NCBI GenBank assembly: GCA_964520045.1
Contig: CAZFMJ010000041.1
Location: 1 to 24,388, forward strand
Reading direction: 5' to 3'
From: CAZFMJ01 sp964520045
GTDB lineage: Bacteria > Elusimicrobiota > Elusimicrobia > Elusimicrobiales > CAZFMJ01
DNA: 24,388 bases
The notes below the pieces were generated by a model. The model had not been told where the DNA came from. It ran no database searches and saw only the letters and a list, made by a program, of their open reading frames with translations. Position 1 is the stretch's first letter, and each line of letters begins with the position of its first letter. Shown piece after piece: positions 14,701-21,105 of this stretch. The translations under genes were made by a program, and so were the position numbers.

Positions 14701-15561
14701 GCTGACAGCCGGGGCAATCTGCATTTTATAGACAGGGGGTTGGTGGGCAGTCTGTCCCAAAATACGCGCGGCGCGGTATTCGGCCTGATGCGGGCTGTAA
14801 GCAGCCGCAGCCCTTCAGCAGCCGCTAATGCTTTATTGTCAATGCGCGTCGGCGAAACATCTGCGGAAGCCATGCGGTCATTGATTGAAGCCAAAGCCAA
14901 AGAACTATTTGACTCCAAAACGGCGGACGCTGAAGCGATATTATATCTAGTTTCAGAGGCGAAGAAACTCGGCATGAGCATGCCGCGCGACATATTCACA
15001 ATGGCTAAAACGTTCTACACTATGGACGGCGTAGTCCGGGATTTGGGCGCAACCGTGAGTTATGAAAGCATAATACGACGGGAATACTACAGACACCTGG
15101 CAGGCATGCCCCTTGAATGGGTGAAGTCGCTATGGCAAAACAACACCGATAAGTCCGGCGGGGAGCCCGTCCTTGGCCAGCAGACAAATGCTCCTGAATC
15201 AGAATGGCGCGCAATTGTCCAGCAAATGGCTGATTCCCATAAACTATCAGCCAAAGCGAAACTGCTGATAGAAGAAGCGTTTACAGAAGCAGCGTTGTTT
15301 TCCTCACCCTCTCAAAATATTACGTCAAAACGGGTGTTTGACGCGTTGTCATTGGCGTATCTCAGGCTGGAAGACGCTTATCGGGAAAATACCGCAAGGG
15401 ACAGGGCAGTATTGCTGGAAATATTAAAACATGATTCATTGCAGGAATTCGCAAAAGGCAGATGCTCTGACCCGCGTTCCATGCTGAATGCAATTACACA
15501 AACCATGACAGCCGCAGAAATAACGGTACGCGTAAATGATATTGTTGATAAATCCATATAA
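8797..15561 (+). CDS. giant secreted M48 metalloprotease - ABC1/UbiB-like kinase fusion
   Basis: A 2254-residue protein. Residues 1-21 are a signal peptide ending VHA-G. Residues 22-130 are polar and Pro-rich. Residues 135-430 include an EF-hand-like loop (D274-E285) and hydrophobic stretches near 325-350 and 395-415, then an Ala/Ser/Lys/Glu linker to about 510. An M48 zinc protease domain follows at about 540-770: HELAH with H640, E641 and H644, third ligand E682 in EHEFEAD, the GGHIFVNVGLL strand, and THPPADKRAERI. Residues about 770-1700 are mostly helical with no recognised family. An ABC1/UbiB-type kinase domain follows at about 1715-2080: KAGQ (K1741) then ILSTRPDLVP, a probable ATP lysine K1822 in FKAFR, HGDPHSEN (D1961, N1966), and D1979 in FIDRG. 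AAGGAGGG lies just before the ATG. It stands alone on the plus strand. Substrate and role are unknown. Confidence 0.9.
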   Translation: MNTTAYILFLYFLSAAIFVHAGSLPLEHSKQKSSKTSGAENIAVLNASELFSKITPEILKNPDALFDNRTACGEQCQTDGLPRTSLPAVSAGMGTLKTNKIPEPSPVPAIEPSHGTITMGSAQEQTRTLQPIGPPPPAENNQPAPKTAWENAKSIASDLFKGYGEVTGTIFSPFQTAVYGLQGYGMIGESYFIGSVLNDKLQAAFVKLHGIYTLRQSQFNKWLGAGAENESQIIAAYHDAMSRIDEAETRGQIEKFLDTKIMEQRRQDPAKDPDINADAQINDTERAYMAAMFFGLGNFASQRMERGRREWEKGNSGAAVSEYAKSAFVIGLETTLTCGLFGSAAAPLKMTAAGAVNGLSKSQMMTALQKAGAIKQGAAWLQHTKSELQAIQLLNRANKLEMAAFMSPMAIGAVIDSAGLYQTWNDKDPEARWAHFHSLYANAAGFAGTGIGLNVPKRIMFSAFQRFQKSKSSASDSTGNAKPKEQPAAEKASTDKAEKASAASASSRNEADSANSGRGIKSAEAENNTGMTANDKLSFMTKKPVHTWTIEEQAQAGAFLSHAHEVSVGFLKDPKTQAYIETIVEKLNKQIGYIDHPLKVHLLLNDTKNAAALVGGHIFVNVGLLKSVRFEDELAAVLGHELAHLKLKHSAKQSKTDEELKKNENGAGASFILNPRYSQEHEFEADQYGAQAAAAAGYHPLGMAFYYDKNFLPKWLEHAAERDKVIDDALQKSTKIKEEKKETIKKMTKFADEWFQTHPPADKRAERILRLFDNNQDWLERPLTKTGHFSEPEQWIALLSGAFETKLKVFLDRFPTPEKTNDPKLLPGLRSPNSPYYRDHLLMKFLIQHAKTIEQLKSGIQGIRTYNEELLKVYMDKGMALAGLDSGLHYNVSDLSNLRTEKAERIIAVIQDLIHSWPIAEIKTEFRLSEMRIIDWDRSTFLSGDLENWLRIKIIPSMLKGARSASEIDAIAKYVIQEPHLRSFSGELPNFTLDYLADYCVKHYARSAQGPNTNLGYIAYFLTLGTKLNDHWSSTLFHAMVFPERVTKESLAEFFARMPRSTEKTKLYQELLWHWLNVYEISKDKSCSEYNKRKRVKFEHLVGERFEDTVDFLVTIDPLPSFERDQALLGYIWQAHPYHSRLPPRKVIDAAGKYLTEPVRKKMEELAAKNIKNFGQAREAALQTLYELNMLNYHLGWNMESYTRARSPDEAAAFARFARKNGLLRNEDKTRDLAKFSNQDHLLSLYAFGQKNRMRNKKFAKGNIADTIHEFEEILQIGRYKKGWYKIPPKAFDVFVDRVLAEHPMRFQIEQIFDLAQTNKAIFPAAADILAKKYVDMLVREGKSLPQILQSITLVENKLITPDRRNESSPSSIEDMKRFVKESPVQPTHFEHLRLAMFDRLGKSWKDVELTITSMQPSSTSNRNKARAALKGYERALQEGWLGKDPETHFQAIVKTFPEPSPSRDRAVELALDSFPVWQRQDVKRFERLYFDFGKQAGRVSREYEADLQNPSNKMKNWSFLQRLEHLEGYFPEGSRVRDRYLTALMDNYASTTAEVRQAKALLFDNLPKRTKEASLYFQRHEDMLRPENRNAAFAAVTAGTLAESLIAYFIDSAPNMSAYPPEVRKIIRNIEKLDPADKEKLIYRSLAGLGSSVKKADQAAGVFSVWGERKHLVDSIMNKFLGEGKPDDFVNWFIRETLMELPEKRAAKILASMFTAKAQKLSRSEMVALFMERAGIMTTKAGQILSTRPDLVPEESDRIALSRLKGNTNVPLDKEYLLNGRRNALGKEAEKILFKNLLGKASTRGAYSVERAGQKEPEIFKAFRSDMFRTVAEDLFVYDRIVAKLEADAQLRKNFGIADPRGEFMQIRINLLEESDSVQESANAKRMQKRLQQLGRRYGQTPEVYEVSRNFMREQSASGRPIQKAVKEYGLDPQKMADKLAESILAQILRDGRVPVFHGDPHSENVFADSRGNLHFIDRGLVGSLSQNTRGAVFGLMRAVSSRSPSAAANALLSMRVGETSAEAMRSLIEAKAKELFDSKTADAEAILYLVSEAKKLGMSMPRDIFTMAKTFYTMDGVVRDLGATVSYESIIRREYYRHLAGMPLEWVKSLWQNNTDKSGGEPVLGQQTNAPESEWRAIVQQMADSHKLSAKAKLLIEEAFTEAALFSSPSQNITSKRVFDALSLAYLRLEDAYRENTARDRAVLLEILKHDSLQEFAKGRCSDPRSMLNAITQTMTAAEITVRVNDIVDKSI

Positions 15562-15569
15562 AACTAACC

Positions 15570-15600
15570 TGTAAATTGCAAGGCAAACTTGCAATTTACA
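15570..15600. terminator. 13-bp perfect hairpin between convergent genes
   Basis: TGTAAATTGCAAG at 15570-15582 pairs fully with CTTGCAATTTACA at 15588-15600 around the loop GCAAA. It fills the 41-base gap between the convergent ends of the giant gene and the S8 protease gene, so it probably serves both transcripts. Neither side has a strong T-tract, so a transcript-stabilising hairpin is also possible. Confidence 0.7.
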
Positions 15601-15602
15601 TG

Positions 15603-17216
15603 TTATCGTATAACCGCAATTCTTCCTTTGCCTGAGCCCGTATCGCTTTTTATCCTGAAAATATAAATGCCGCTTGCAACAAATTGCCCGTATTCATTCT
15701 TCCCATCCCATGACTTTGAATGAAGAGAACGCACAAGTTCTCCCTGCATCGTATAGATCTTTATTTCAAGCCCCGAGCTTTGAATGGATATCGGGAATGC
15801 GAACTCAACCCGTTTGTGAGAAGAAACCCTGAAGGGATTGGGATAGGCTATGGGTTTTTCGTCTCCTTTAAATACATCTTGTATGCCCGCCCTTGCCGTG
15901 CTCGTGCTGTTTTCCAGATCCGGGGCCTTTGTAAAAGCGTCTTTTGCGCTGATCCTTAACGCCCTAAAAGCATTAATGCGGCCCGCGCCGTATATATTAT
16001 CGGGCCCGGCGGTTCCCAAATCATCCGCCGAATTGCGCAGGATATATCTGACCTGCGAAGGTGTATATTCGGGCCTTGCGGAGATAATAAGCGCCGCAAG
16101 CCCGGCAACCATAGGAGAGGCAAAAGATGTTCCGTCGTCATACGCCACTCCGGAGCTTATATCCGTGGTAAGAATATTCACGCCGGGAGCCGCAACCCCT
16201 CTCTCCGCCAATTCGCTTCCCCTGGAAGAAAAAGAGGCAACCTCATCGTTTGAATCTGTCGCTCCCACCGGTATAACACCAATGCAGTTCGCAGGCGAAT
16301 TTACATACGAGCCGTCATTTCCGGCCGCGGCCACAATCACGACGCCCGCTGCGGCTGCGCTGCTGACCGCATCCTGCACCAAAGAAGAGCATGCCGTTCC
16401 TGATTCGCCAAGGCTTAAATTTATGATTATTTTCCCGGCGGCGGTTGAATTATGCAAAGAAGCAGCGTAATTCATGGCGTTTACAATAATATTATCCGTA
16501 GTTTCACATCCTATTTCCGGACAATCCCCCGCCGGATTACAATCGCTGTCCCTAAAAACCTTAAGAGAAATAAGCCCCGCCCCCCACGAAATCCCCGCTA
16601 TCTGCGCCGAGTTATCCGCGGAAGCCGCGGCTATTCCGGCTACATGCGTGGCATGATTGCATGCCGGAGTGGGCGGATTATTATCCGAACGCCCCGCATT
16701 AAAAAACTGGCTTATGCCCGTAAGTTTGCCTGAAAGCTCGGGATGAGAGCCGTCTATCCCGGTATCAACAACGGCTATGGTGACCCTGCATGAAATGCCC
16801 ACCTCGTATTCCCATGCGGAAAACGCGCCTATCTGCCCCAAGGCATACTGCATAGGAACAAGCGGATCATTGGGAACTTTCAGGGGTTTGTAGATGTGAT
16901 TCGGCTCCGCCGCGGATATTCCGGAAACTCCCGCCAATTTATCTATACCGCTTTTAACAGACATTCCCTCGGGAAGCCCCGCAAGGATCCAGCCGTTAAA
17001 CTCAAGATCTTCAATAATCTTTATCCCCGCTGATTTCAAAAGACTGATTTTTTTGTCTTTGCCGATTCCGGAGGCGAATTTAACCATGGCCTGCCCGGCC
17101 GCGACTTCAACGGGCTGTTTTTTGTTCAGCGGACTGAAAAAAAATTCTTTTTTCAGCGCCGCGCAAACAGGCGAAGCCAAAACCGGCATTAAAAAAATTA
17201 GGAACAGTTTATTCAT
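15603..17216 (-). CDS. secreted subtilisin-family (S8) serine protease with FlgD-like C-terminal domain
   Basis: 537 residues. A signal peptide (MNKLFLIFLMPVLASPVCAA) is followed by a fervidolysin-like prodomain at about 35-110 ending AAEPNHIYKP. The S8 catalytic domain spans about 120-420: D151 in VVDTGIDGSHP, H188 in HATHVAG (Ala replaces the usual Gly after His), oxyanion N300 in AAAGNDG, and S364 in GTSFASPMVAG. Several Cys (143, 187, 226, 232, 237, 276, 311) may form disulfides, as expected outside the cytoplasm. Residues about 455-537 (AYPNPFRVS, then WDGKNEYGQFVASGIYIFRI) are the FlgD-Ig/type A sorting-like module seen at the end of surface proteins in several candidate phyla. It is probably exported and surface-attached or released. 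There is no strong Shine-Dalgarno; the start is the only Met giving a full signal peptide. Confidence 0.95.
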   Translation of the reverse strand: MNKLFLIFLMPVLASPVCAALKKEFFFSPLNKKQPVEVAAGQAMVKFASGIGKDKKISLLKSAGIKIIEDLEFNGWILAGLPEGMSVKSGIDKLAGVSGISAAEPNHIYKPLKVPNDPLVPMQYALGQIGAFSAWEYEVGISCRVTIAVVDTGIDGSHPELSGKLTGISQFFNAGRSDNNPPTPACNHATHVAGIAAASADNSAQIAGISWGAGLISLKVFRDSDCNPAGDCPEIGCETTDNIIVNAMNYAASLHNSTAAGKIIINLSLGESGTACSSLVQDAVSSAAAAGVVIVAAAGNDGSYVNSPANCIGVIPVGATDSNDEVASFSSRGSELAERGVAAPGVNILTTDISSGVAYDDGTSFASPMVAGLAALIISARPEYTPSQVRYILRNSADDLGTAGPDNIYGAGRINAFRALRISAKDAFTKAPDLENSTSTARAGIQDVFKGDEKPIAYPNPFRVSSHKRVEFAFPISIQSSGLEIKIYTMQGELVRSLHSKSWDGKNEYGQFVASGIYIFRIKSDTGSGKGRIAVIR

Positions 17217-17243
17217 TTTATATAACTGCCCGCCCTAATAAAC

Positions 17244-17367
17244 CAAAACCGCAAAGGACGCAAAGGGTTTACGCAAAGAACTCAAAGATTACAAGCCATT
17301 CTTAACGCCTTTCAAGGAAAGAATGGGTCTGCGTCCTTTGCGTTTGCTTTGCGTTCTTTGCGTTTAG
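17244..17367. repeat. large imperfect inverted repeat of GCAAAGGACGCAAAG units
   Basis: The left arm at about 17246-17291 has ACCGCAAAGGACGCAAAGGG and further GCAAAGAAC units. The right arm at about 17329-17367 is the reverse-strand version (GCGTCCTTTGCGTTTGC and so on). In the centre CCATTCTT and AAGAATGG form an 8-bp stem around about 17297-17326. It fills the gap between the S8 protease and the next gene, and the whole could fold into a long hairpin of over 100 bases. Confidence 0.75.
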
Positions 17368-17382
17368 TCTCCGGCCTTTTTA

Positions 17383-18000
17383 TTATTTAACTGATAATAG
17401 CTGTCTGCCGGCCTGTATAACTTTATTTTCCACTTCTTTTTTTAATTCGTCGTCCAGTATCCTGAAAGAATCGGGATATGACACCCAATAGTTACCGTTC
17501 TTAGACCGCATAACTCCCAGCGTCACAATCAAATCCCCGTCAAAATCCGCTTCAACATTCGCAACCCTGTAAAGCGACGTCAGTTTTTTTGAAGAATCAA
17601 TTTTAAAAGCTACTGCTTTTTCCTCGTCTTTGCTGTTTCGGCATTCCGAAGGCAAGCCGGATAAACCGGCAAGCAAATCATGTGTTTTGCGGCTTAAAAG
17701 CCGCACATCCGCATATTCCGCTTTTTTAGCTTTTTGGGCGTCTTTGGATGATTTTAAAAATGAAAGCGGCATCCGCGCCGAGTTTTTCCCTTTGCCGGGA
17801 AAAATCTCTATTCCGTCTACGGCCAGTTTTCCGGAAAATTCAACATTGATTTTCAATGAATCGCCGGGTTTTGCCGGAGATTGCGTTTTTGCGCAGGTAA
17901 CAATAAGCGCATGGGCGGGAACACACCATAAAACAACGGCCAAAAAAAGAAAAAACTTACAACTACTCACCACGGAGGCACGGAGAGCGCGGAGTTTCAC
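17383..18000 (-). CDS. secreted protein with two weak SpoVG-like segments
   Basis: 205 residues from the GTG at 17998-18000. A signal peptide with core FFLFLAVVLWCVPAHA is likely cleaved near residue 31. Two stretches look like diverged copies of the SpoVG fold. Residues about 47-115 have VDGIEIFPGKGKNSARMPLS then YADVRLLSRKTHDLL. Residues about 138-195 have VTLGVMRSKNGNYWVSYPD then LDDELKKEVENKV. Cytoplasmic SpoVG binds nucleic acid; a secreted double version would have another role, so this is a tentative fold suggestion. The N-terminal codons upstream of the hydrophobic core come from an intergenic repeat. Internal GTG codons at 17971-17973 and 17968-17970 are alternative starts. A TTGACA lies about 25 bases upstream without a good -10. 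Confidence 0.6.
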   Translation of the reverse strand: MKLRALRASVVSSCKFFLFLAVVLWCVPAHALIVTCAKTQSPAKPGDSLKINVEFSGKLAVDGIEIFPGKGKNSARMPLSFLKSSKDAQKAKKAEYADVRLLSRKTHDLLAGLSGLPSECRNSKDEEKAVAFKIDSSKKLTSLYRVANVEADFDGDLIVTLGVMRSKNGNYWVSYPDSFRILDDELKKEVENKVIQAGRQLLSVK

Positions 18001-18009
18001 GGAGATTAA
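17967..18009. repeat. CACGGAGGCACGGAGAG-type repeat overlapping a gene start
   Basis: It is built of ACGGAG/GCGGAG units (CACGGAGGCACGGAGAGC, then GCGGAG, TTTCACGGAG). It covers the annotated start of the SpoVG-like secreted protein, so the first ten or so codons may be repeat-derived or untranslated. Confidence 0.65.
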
Positions 18010-18082
18010 CCCTTGGATAAATTGTCAACTTTTTCTGTGACAAACGGCACTGGTTGATCTTTAACGTTTTCACTGCGAAAAT

Positions 18083-18766
18083 TTACACCTTATTTGCGTC
18101 TTTTATGATTTTTACGATATCTATTATATCGCCAAGCTCGTAATCCGCCCCTGATTCCTTGGTGTCGAATTCATTGCCGTATTTGGCCCAAGCCGTTTTC
18201 ATCCCTAGTTTCTTTGCTCCGGCGATATCCCGCTCAGCCCAGTCCCCGACCATAAGGGTTTCTTCCGGCTCGGTTTTCAGCAGGGAAAGTATTTTCTTGA
18301 ACGGTTTAGGCGAAGGCTTGCGCTCTCCGGTGTCGTCAAAAGTGACGACATGCTCAAAATAATGATGCAGGCCTAGAGATACTATGCGCATCCACACGGG
18401 AAGCCGCGGAGCGTCGGAAACAACTCCCATTTTTATGCCCATCTTCATAAGCTCGGCAAGAGTCATGCGCACGTGCGGATAAAGCGTCATTATGCCTTCC
18501 TTTGCGCGCTTATATCCCACTATGCCTGCGGCAAGAATTCTGTAATCCACATGACCGAATTCTTTAAGCAGCACCTTGTCGAAAATATTCTGATCCTCTA
18601 TCCCCTCTTCCCAATAAATCTTAAAAATTTTCTCAACCATCTTCTCTTTGGACGCAGGCAAACCGGCGTCTATCATGGCATCCACCGCGGAATCCACGGC
18701 GGCGCGCTTCATGCGCATAAAATCCATAAGCGTATTGTCTATGTCAAAAACCGCTGCTTTTATCAT
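18083..18766 (-). CDS. HAD-superfamily hydrolase
   Basis: 227 residues, cytoplasmic, with all four HAD motifs. Motif I is FDIDNT (nucleophile D8, acid/base D10), motif II S117 in VVSDA, motif III K150 in RKPSPKPF, and motif IV GDWAERD (D175, D180). A helical C1 cap lies between motifs I and II, as in phosphoglycolate phosphatase-like members, so it is probably a phosphatase for a small metabolite; the substrate cannot be read from sequence. It starts 10 bases after the efp stop, so it is likely co-transcribed with efp. No strong ribosome binding site sits at normal spacing, which fits coupling to efp translation. Confidence 0.9.
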   Translation of the reverse strand: MIKAAVFDIDNTLMDFMRMKRAAVDSAVDAMIDAGLPASKEKMVEKIFKIYWEEGIEDQNIFDKVLLKEFGHVDYRILAAGIVGYKRAKEGIMTLYPHVRMTLAELMKMGIKMGVVSDAPRLPVWMRIVSLGLHHYFEHVVTFDDTGERKPSPKPFKKILSLLKTEPEETLMVGDWAERDIAGAKKLGMKTAWAKYGNEFDTKESGADYELGDIIDIVKIIKDANKV

Positions 18767-18776
18767 AAATTACGAA

Positions 18777-19337
18777 TCACACCCTTTCCAGATATTCGCA
18801 GGTGCGCGTATCAACGCGTATCCTGTCCCCTTCGTTTATGAAAAGCGGGACTTTTATCTCTATGCCGGTTGACAGCGTGGCGGGCTTGGTCATATTGGAC
18901 ACGGAATCGCCCTTAACTCCCGGCACAGTGGCAACAACTTCCATTTCCACATTTGCGGGAAGCTCCACATTGAAAAACTTGTCATTAAGATACAAACCCT
19001 GGACTTCCATATTTTCCGAAAGAAACCTGCTCATTTCCCCGACTTTTTCCGAGGATAAAGCGACCTGCTCGTATGAGGCGTTATCCATGAAATGGACCAT
19101 GCCTCCTTCGGTATACATATACGTTTTGGGCCTTTTTTCAACAGCCACTTCCTTAAATTTATCCTCCGGCCGGTAGCTGGTTTCAATCACCGAGCCGGTG
19201 GCAAGATTCCTGAGCTTTACGCGCACCACGGCGCGGGCCTGTGATTTTCTGTGATGCTGATACGCAAGTATTTCCACTATTTCTCCGTTCTCGTTTTCAA
19301 ATATAAGACCGTCGTGAAAGCCTGAAGTAGTTATCAT
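18777..19337 (-). CDS. efp: translation elongation factor P
   Basis: 186 residues, full length, with the three beta domains. The C-terminal signature GVKGDSVSNMTKPATLSTG then INEGDRIRVDTRTCEYLERV is typical. EF-P binds stalled ribosomes and speeds peptide bonds at consecutive prolines. The tip loop of domain I, normally PGKGG with a modified Lys or a rhamnosylated Arg, reads HHRKSQARAVV here. Aligning the following VVRVKL strand puts Gln33 at the modified position, with K31 and R35 nearby. AGGAGA is 6 bases before the ATG. It lies near an M24 Xaa-Pro-type peptidase, a common neighbour. No efp-modifying enzyme (EpmA, EarP, YmfI) is seen in this window. Confidence 0.96.
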   Translation of the reverse strand: MITTSGFHDGLIFENENGEIVEILAYQHHRKSQARAVVRVKLRNLATGSVIETSYRPEDKFKEVAVEKRPKTYMYTEGGMVHFMDNASYEQVALSSEKVGEMSRFLSENMEVQGLYLNDKFFNVELPANVEMEVVATVPGVKGDSVSNMTKPATLSTGIEIKVPLFINEGDRIRVDTRTCEYLERV

Positions 19338-19372
19338 TTAATTCTCCTGTATCTTTATGCCCGTAACTGCTC

Positions 19373-19453
19373 AAGTAGTCAGGATTCAGAATTCAGTAGT
19401 CAGAAGTAAGAAGCTTTAGCTCATTCTAAATTCTGACTTCTGGATTCTGTCTT
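19373..19453. repeat. TCAGAATTCAGTAGTCAGAAG-type inverted repeat overlapping htpX end
   Basis: The left half has AGTAGTCAGGATTCAGAATTC and AGTAGTCAGAAGTAAGAAG. The right half has the reverse-strand version (AAATTCTGACTTCTGGATTCTG). It spans the gap upstream of efp and the last dozen codons of htpX. Confidence 0.7.
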
Positions 19454-20498
19454 CCTTGGTAGTTACCCCGTATCCCATCATTTTCAGCGCAAGAATTCTT
19501 TTTTCTAACGGCGGGTGGGAAGCGAACAGATCGGCGGCAAGGCCTGTTTTGTCTTCCATAAGACTTCCCCGCGGGTCGGTTATGCAAAGATGCGCCACTC
19601 CGTTATTAATGCATTTTGTGGGATTTACCGCGTTCCTTATCTTTTCCAGGGCCGAAGCCAGAGAAAGCGGATTTCTTGTCAGTTCCGCCCCCGAAGCATC
19701 GGCCATATACTCCCTTTTTCTTGATATGGCCATTGCCATTATCTGAGACACAAGCGGAGCCAGAATCATAAGCACAAGCCAAACGGCAAACCCCAAAAGC
19801 GCTATCGCTCCTCCTCCTCCCCTGTCCGAACTGCCGGAGGAACGGCCCCCTCTCCTCCAATACATTCTGCCGAGAAAATCGCTTAGAAGCGCCGTGGCTC
19901 CCACAAGCGCGGCGATAACGGTCATAAGCCTCATATCATAATTTCGGATATGGCTCATTTCATGGGCGACCACACCCTGAAGCTCTTCTCTGCTTAAGGA
20001 CTTGAGCACTCCCTCAGTAACGGCAACCGCTGAATTTGCCGGGTTTAAGCCCGTTGCGAATGCGTTTAAATCCGCATCCGGCAGTATATACCCTTCGGGA
20101 ACAGGCAGGCCGGCGGCGGCGGACATTTCTGAAAGCACATTTAAAAACTGTTTCTCCTCCGGCTTTAAAGGATCCGGCTTTCTGGCCATAGCCGATTTAA
20201 GCACCATCGACTTGCCGTTAAAAGCGCTGTTTAAGGTCATTGCAAACCCGCCGGCAAGAGCAAGTATGGTTGCATAAGGCACGGAATGCGCCGGCCTTCT
20301 CAGGGGAATTTCATATTCCCCGCCATTTTCCAATTCATCATAAGAATCCGCGCGCTGTCCGCTTACGGCAACCGGAAGCCGCATCCTTAACATAAACACG
20401 TCAAAACCCAATCCAAGAAGCCCCACAAAAATCACAAAAATAAAGACAATCAGCCATGTCAGCCGCCTGTTATGTGCCTGCTGTTCATATAAATTCAT
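19416..20498 (-). CDS. htpX: HtpX-like M48 membrane metalloprotease
   Basis: 360 residues. Membrane helices lie near 14-37 and 75-90, with two more near 193-208 and 231-258. The zinc site is HEMSH (H179, E180, H183) with third ligand E263 in KREYMADASGAEL. Members degrade misfolded membrane proteins with the active site in the cytoplasm. It is longer than E. coli HtpX (about 290); the extra includes a Gly/Ser/Arg-rich loop at 214-230. It lies next to lemA, a frequent pairing. The last about 11 residues (DRIQKSEFRMS) are encoded by an intergenic repeat. The ribosome binding site is weak. It is the second M48 protease of the window. Confidence 0.93.
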   Translation of the reverse strand: MNLYEQQAHNRRLTWLIVFIFVIFVGLLGLGFDVFMLRMRLPVAVSGQRADSYDELENGGEYEIPLRRPAHSVPYATILALAGGFAMTLNSAFNGKSMVLKSAMARKPDPLKPEEKQFLNVLSEMSAAAGLPVPEGYILPDADLNAFATGLNPANSAVAVTEGVLKSLSREELQGVVAHEMSHIRNYDMRLMTVIAALVGATALLSDFLGRMYWRRGGRSSGSSDRGGGGAIALLGFAVWLVLMILAPLVSQIMAMAISRKREYMADASGAELTRNPLSLASALEKIRNAVNPTKCINNGVAHLCITDPRGSLMEDKTGLAADLFASHPPLEKRILALKMMGYGVTTKEDRIQKSEFRMS

Positions 20499-20535
20499 CG
20501 CAGAATTGGAAATGAAAAAATATTAAGGTTAACCG

Positions 20536-21096
20536 TTATAGTTCTACTTTTGGGGCTTCTCTTTCGGCGGCTTTGTCTGCCGGTATTTCAAAAAGCTCCG
20601 CGGTGGAAAATCCCAGTATTGATGCGAATATATTGTTGGGAAATATCTGCTGTTTTGTATTGAACGTAGTTGAAAGGTCATTATAAAACTGCCGTGAAAA
20701 ACTCACTTGATTTTCAGTATGAGTAAGCTCTTCCATAAGCGTTTTAACCGATTCGCTTGCTTTCAGATTCGGATAATTTTCAGCCACGGCCAGCAGTCTG
20801 CCCAAAGCCTGCGTCAAAGCGCCTTCTTTCAGCGCCATATCTCCGATATTGCCCAGAGATGCCGCGGAAACCGCTCCGGCTCTGGCCTGTATAACCCTTT
20901 CCAGAGTTTCCTTTTCAAATTTCATTTCGCCTTTTACCGAATTAACAAGATTTGGAATAAGGTCATGCCTTCTTTTGAGCTGAACGTCAATCTGCTTGAA
21001 AGCATTTTTAATCTGATTCCTCAGGCTTATCAATTTGTTGAATACAAAGATAATCCATACCGCAACAATAACCAGCGCCGCGCTGACGATAATCAT
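20536..21096 (-). CDS. lemA: LemA family membrane protein
   Basis: 186 residues. One N-terminal membrane helix (MIIVSAALVIVAVWIIFVF) is followed by a helical domain with the family motifs LISLRNQIKNAFKQIDVQLK, RRHDLIPNLVNSVKG, and NYPNLKASE. LemA proteins are envelope-anchored and of poorly defined role; several are encoded with or affect HtpX or other proteases. AGGAGG lies 1-2 bases before the ATG, closer than ideal. It begins 9 bases after the stop of the M24 peptidase gene, with htpX 37 bases downstream, so the three probably form one unit. Confidence 0.93.
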   Translation of the reverse strand: MIIVSAALVIVAVWIIFVFNKLISLRNQIKNAFKQIDVQLKRRHDLIPNLVNSVKGEMKFEKETLERVIQARAGAVSAASLGNIGDMALKEGALTQALGRLLAVAENYPNLKASESVKTLMEELTHTENQVSFSRQFYNDLSTTFNTKQQIFPNNIFASILGFSTAELFEIPADKAAEREAPKVEL

Positions 21097-21105
21097 ACAT
21101 GCCTC

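Noticed and set aside
15850..16470. 206-codon plus-strand frame
   Set aside because: Antisense to the S8 protease; Ala/Ser/Pro-rich shadow without any family feature.
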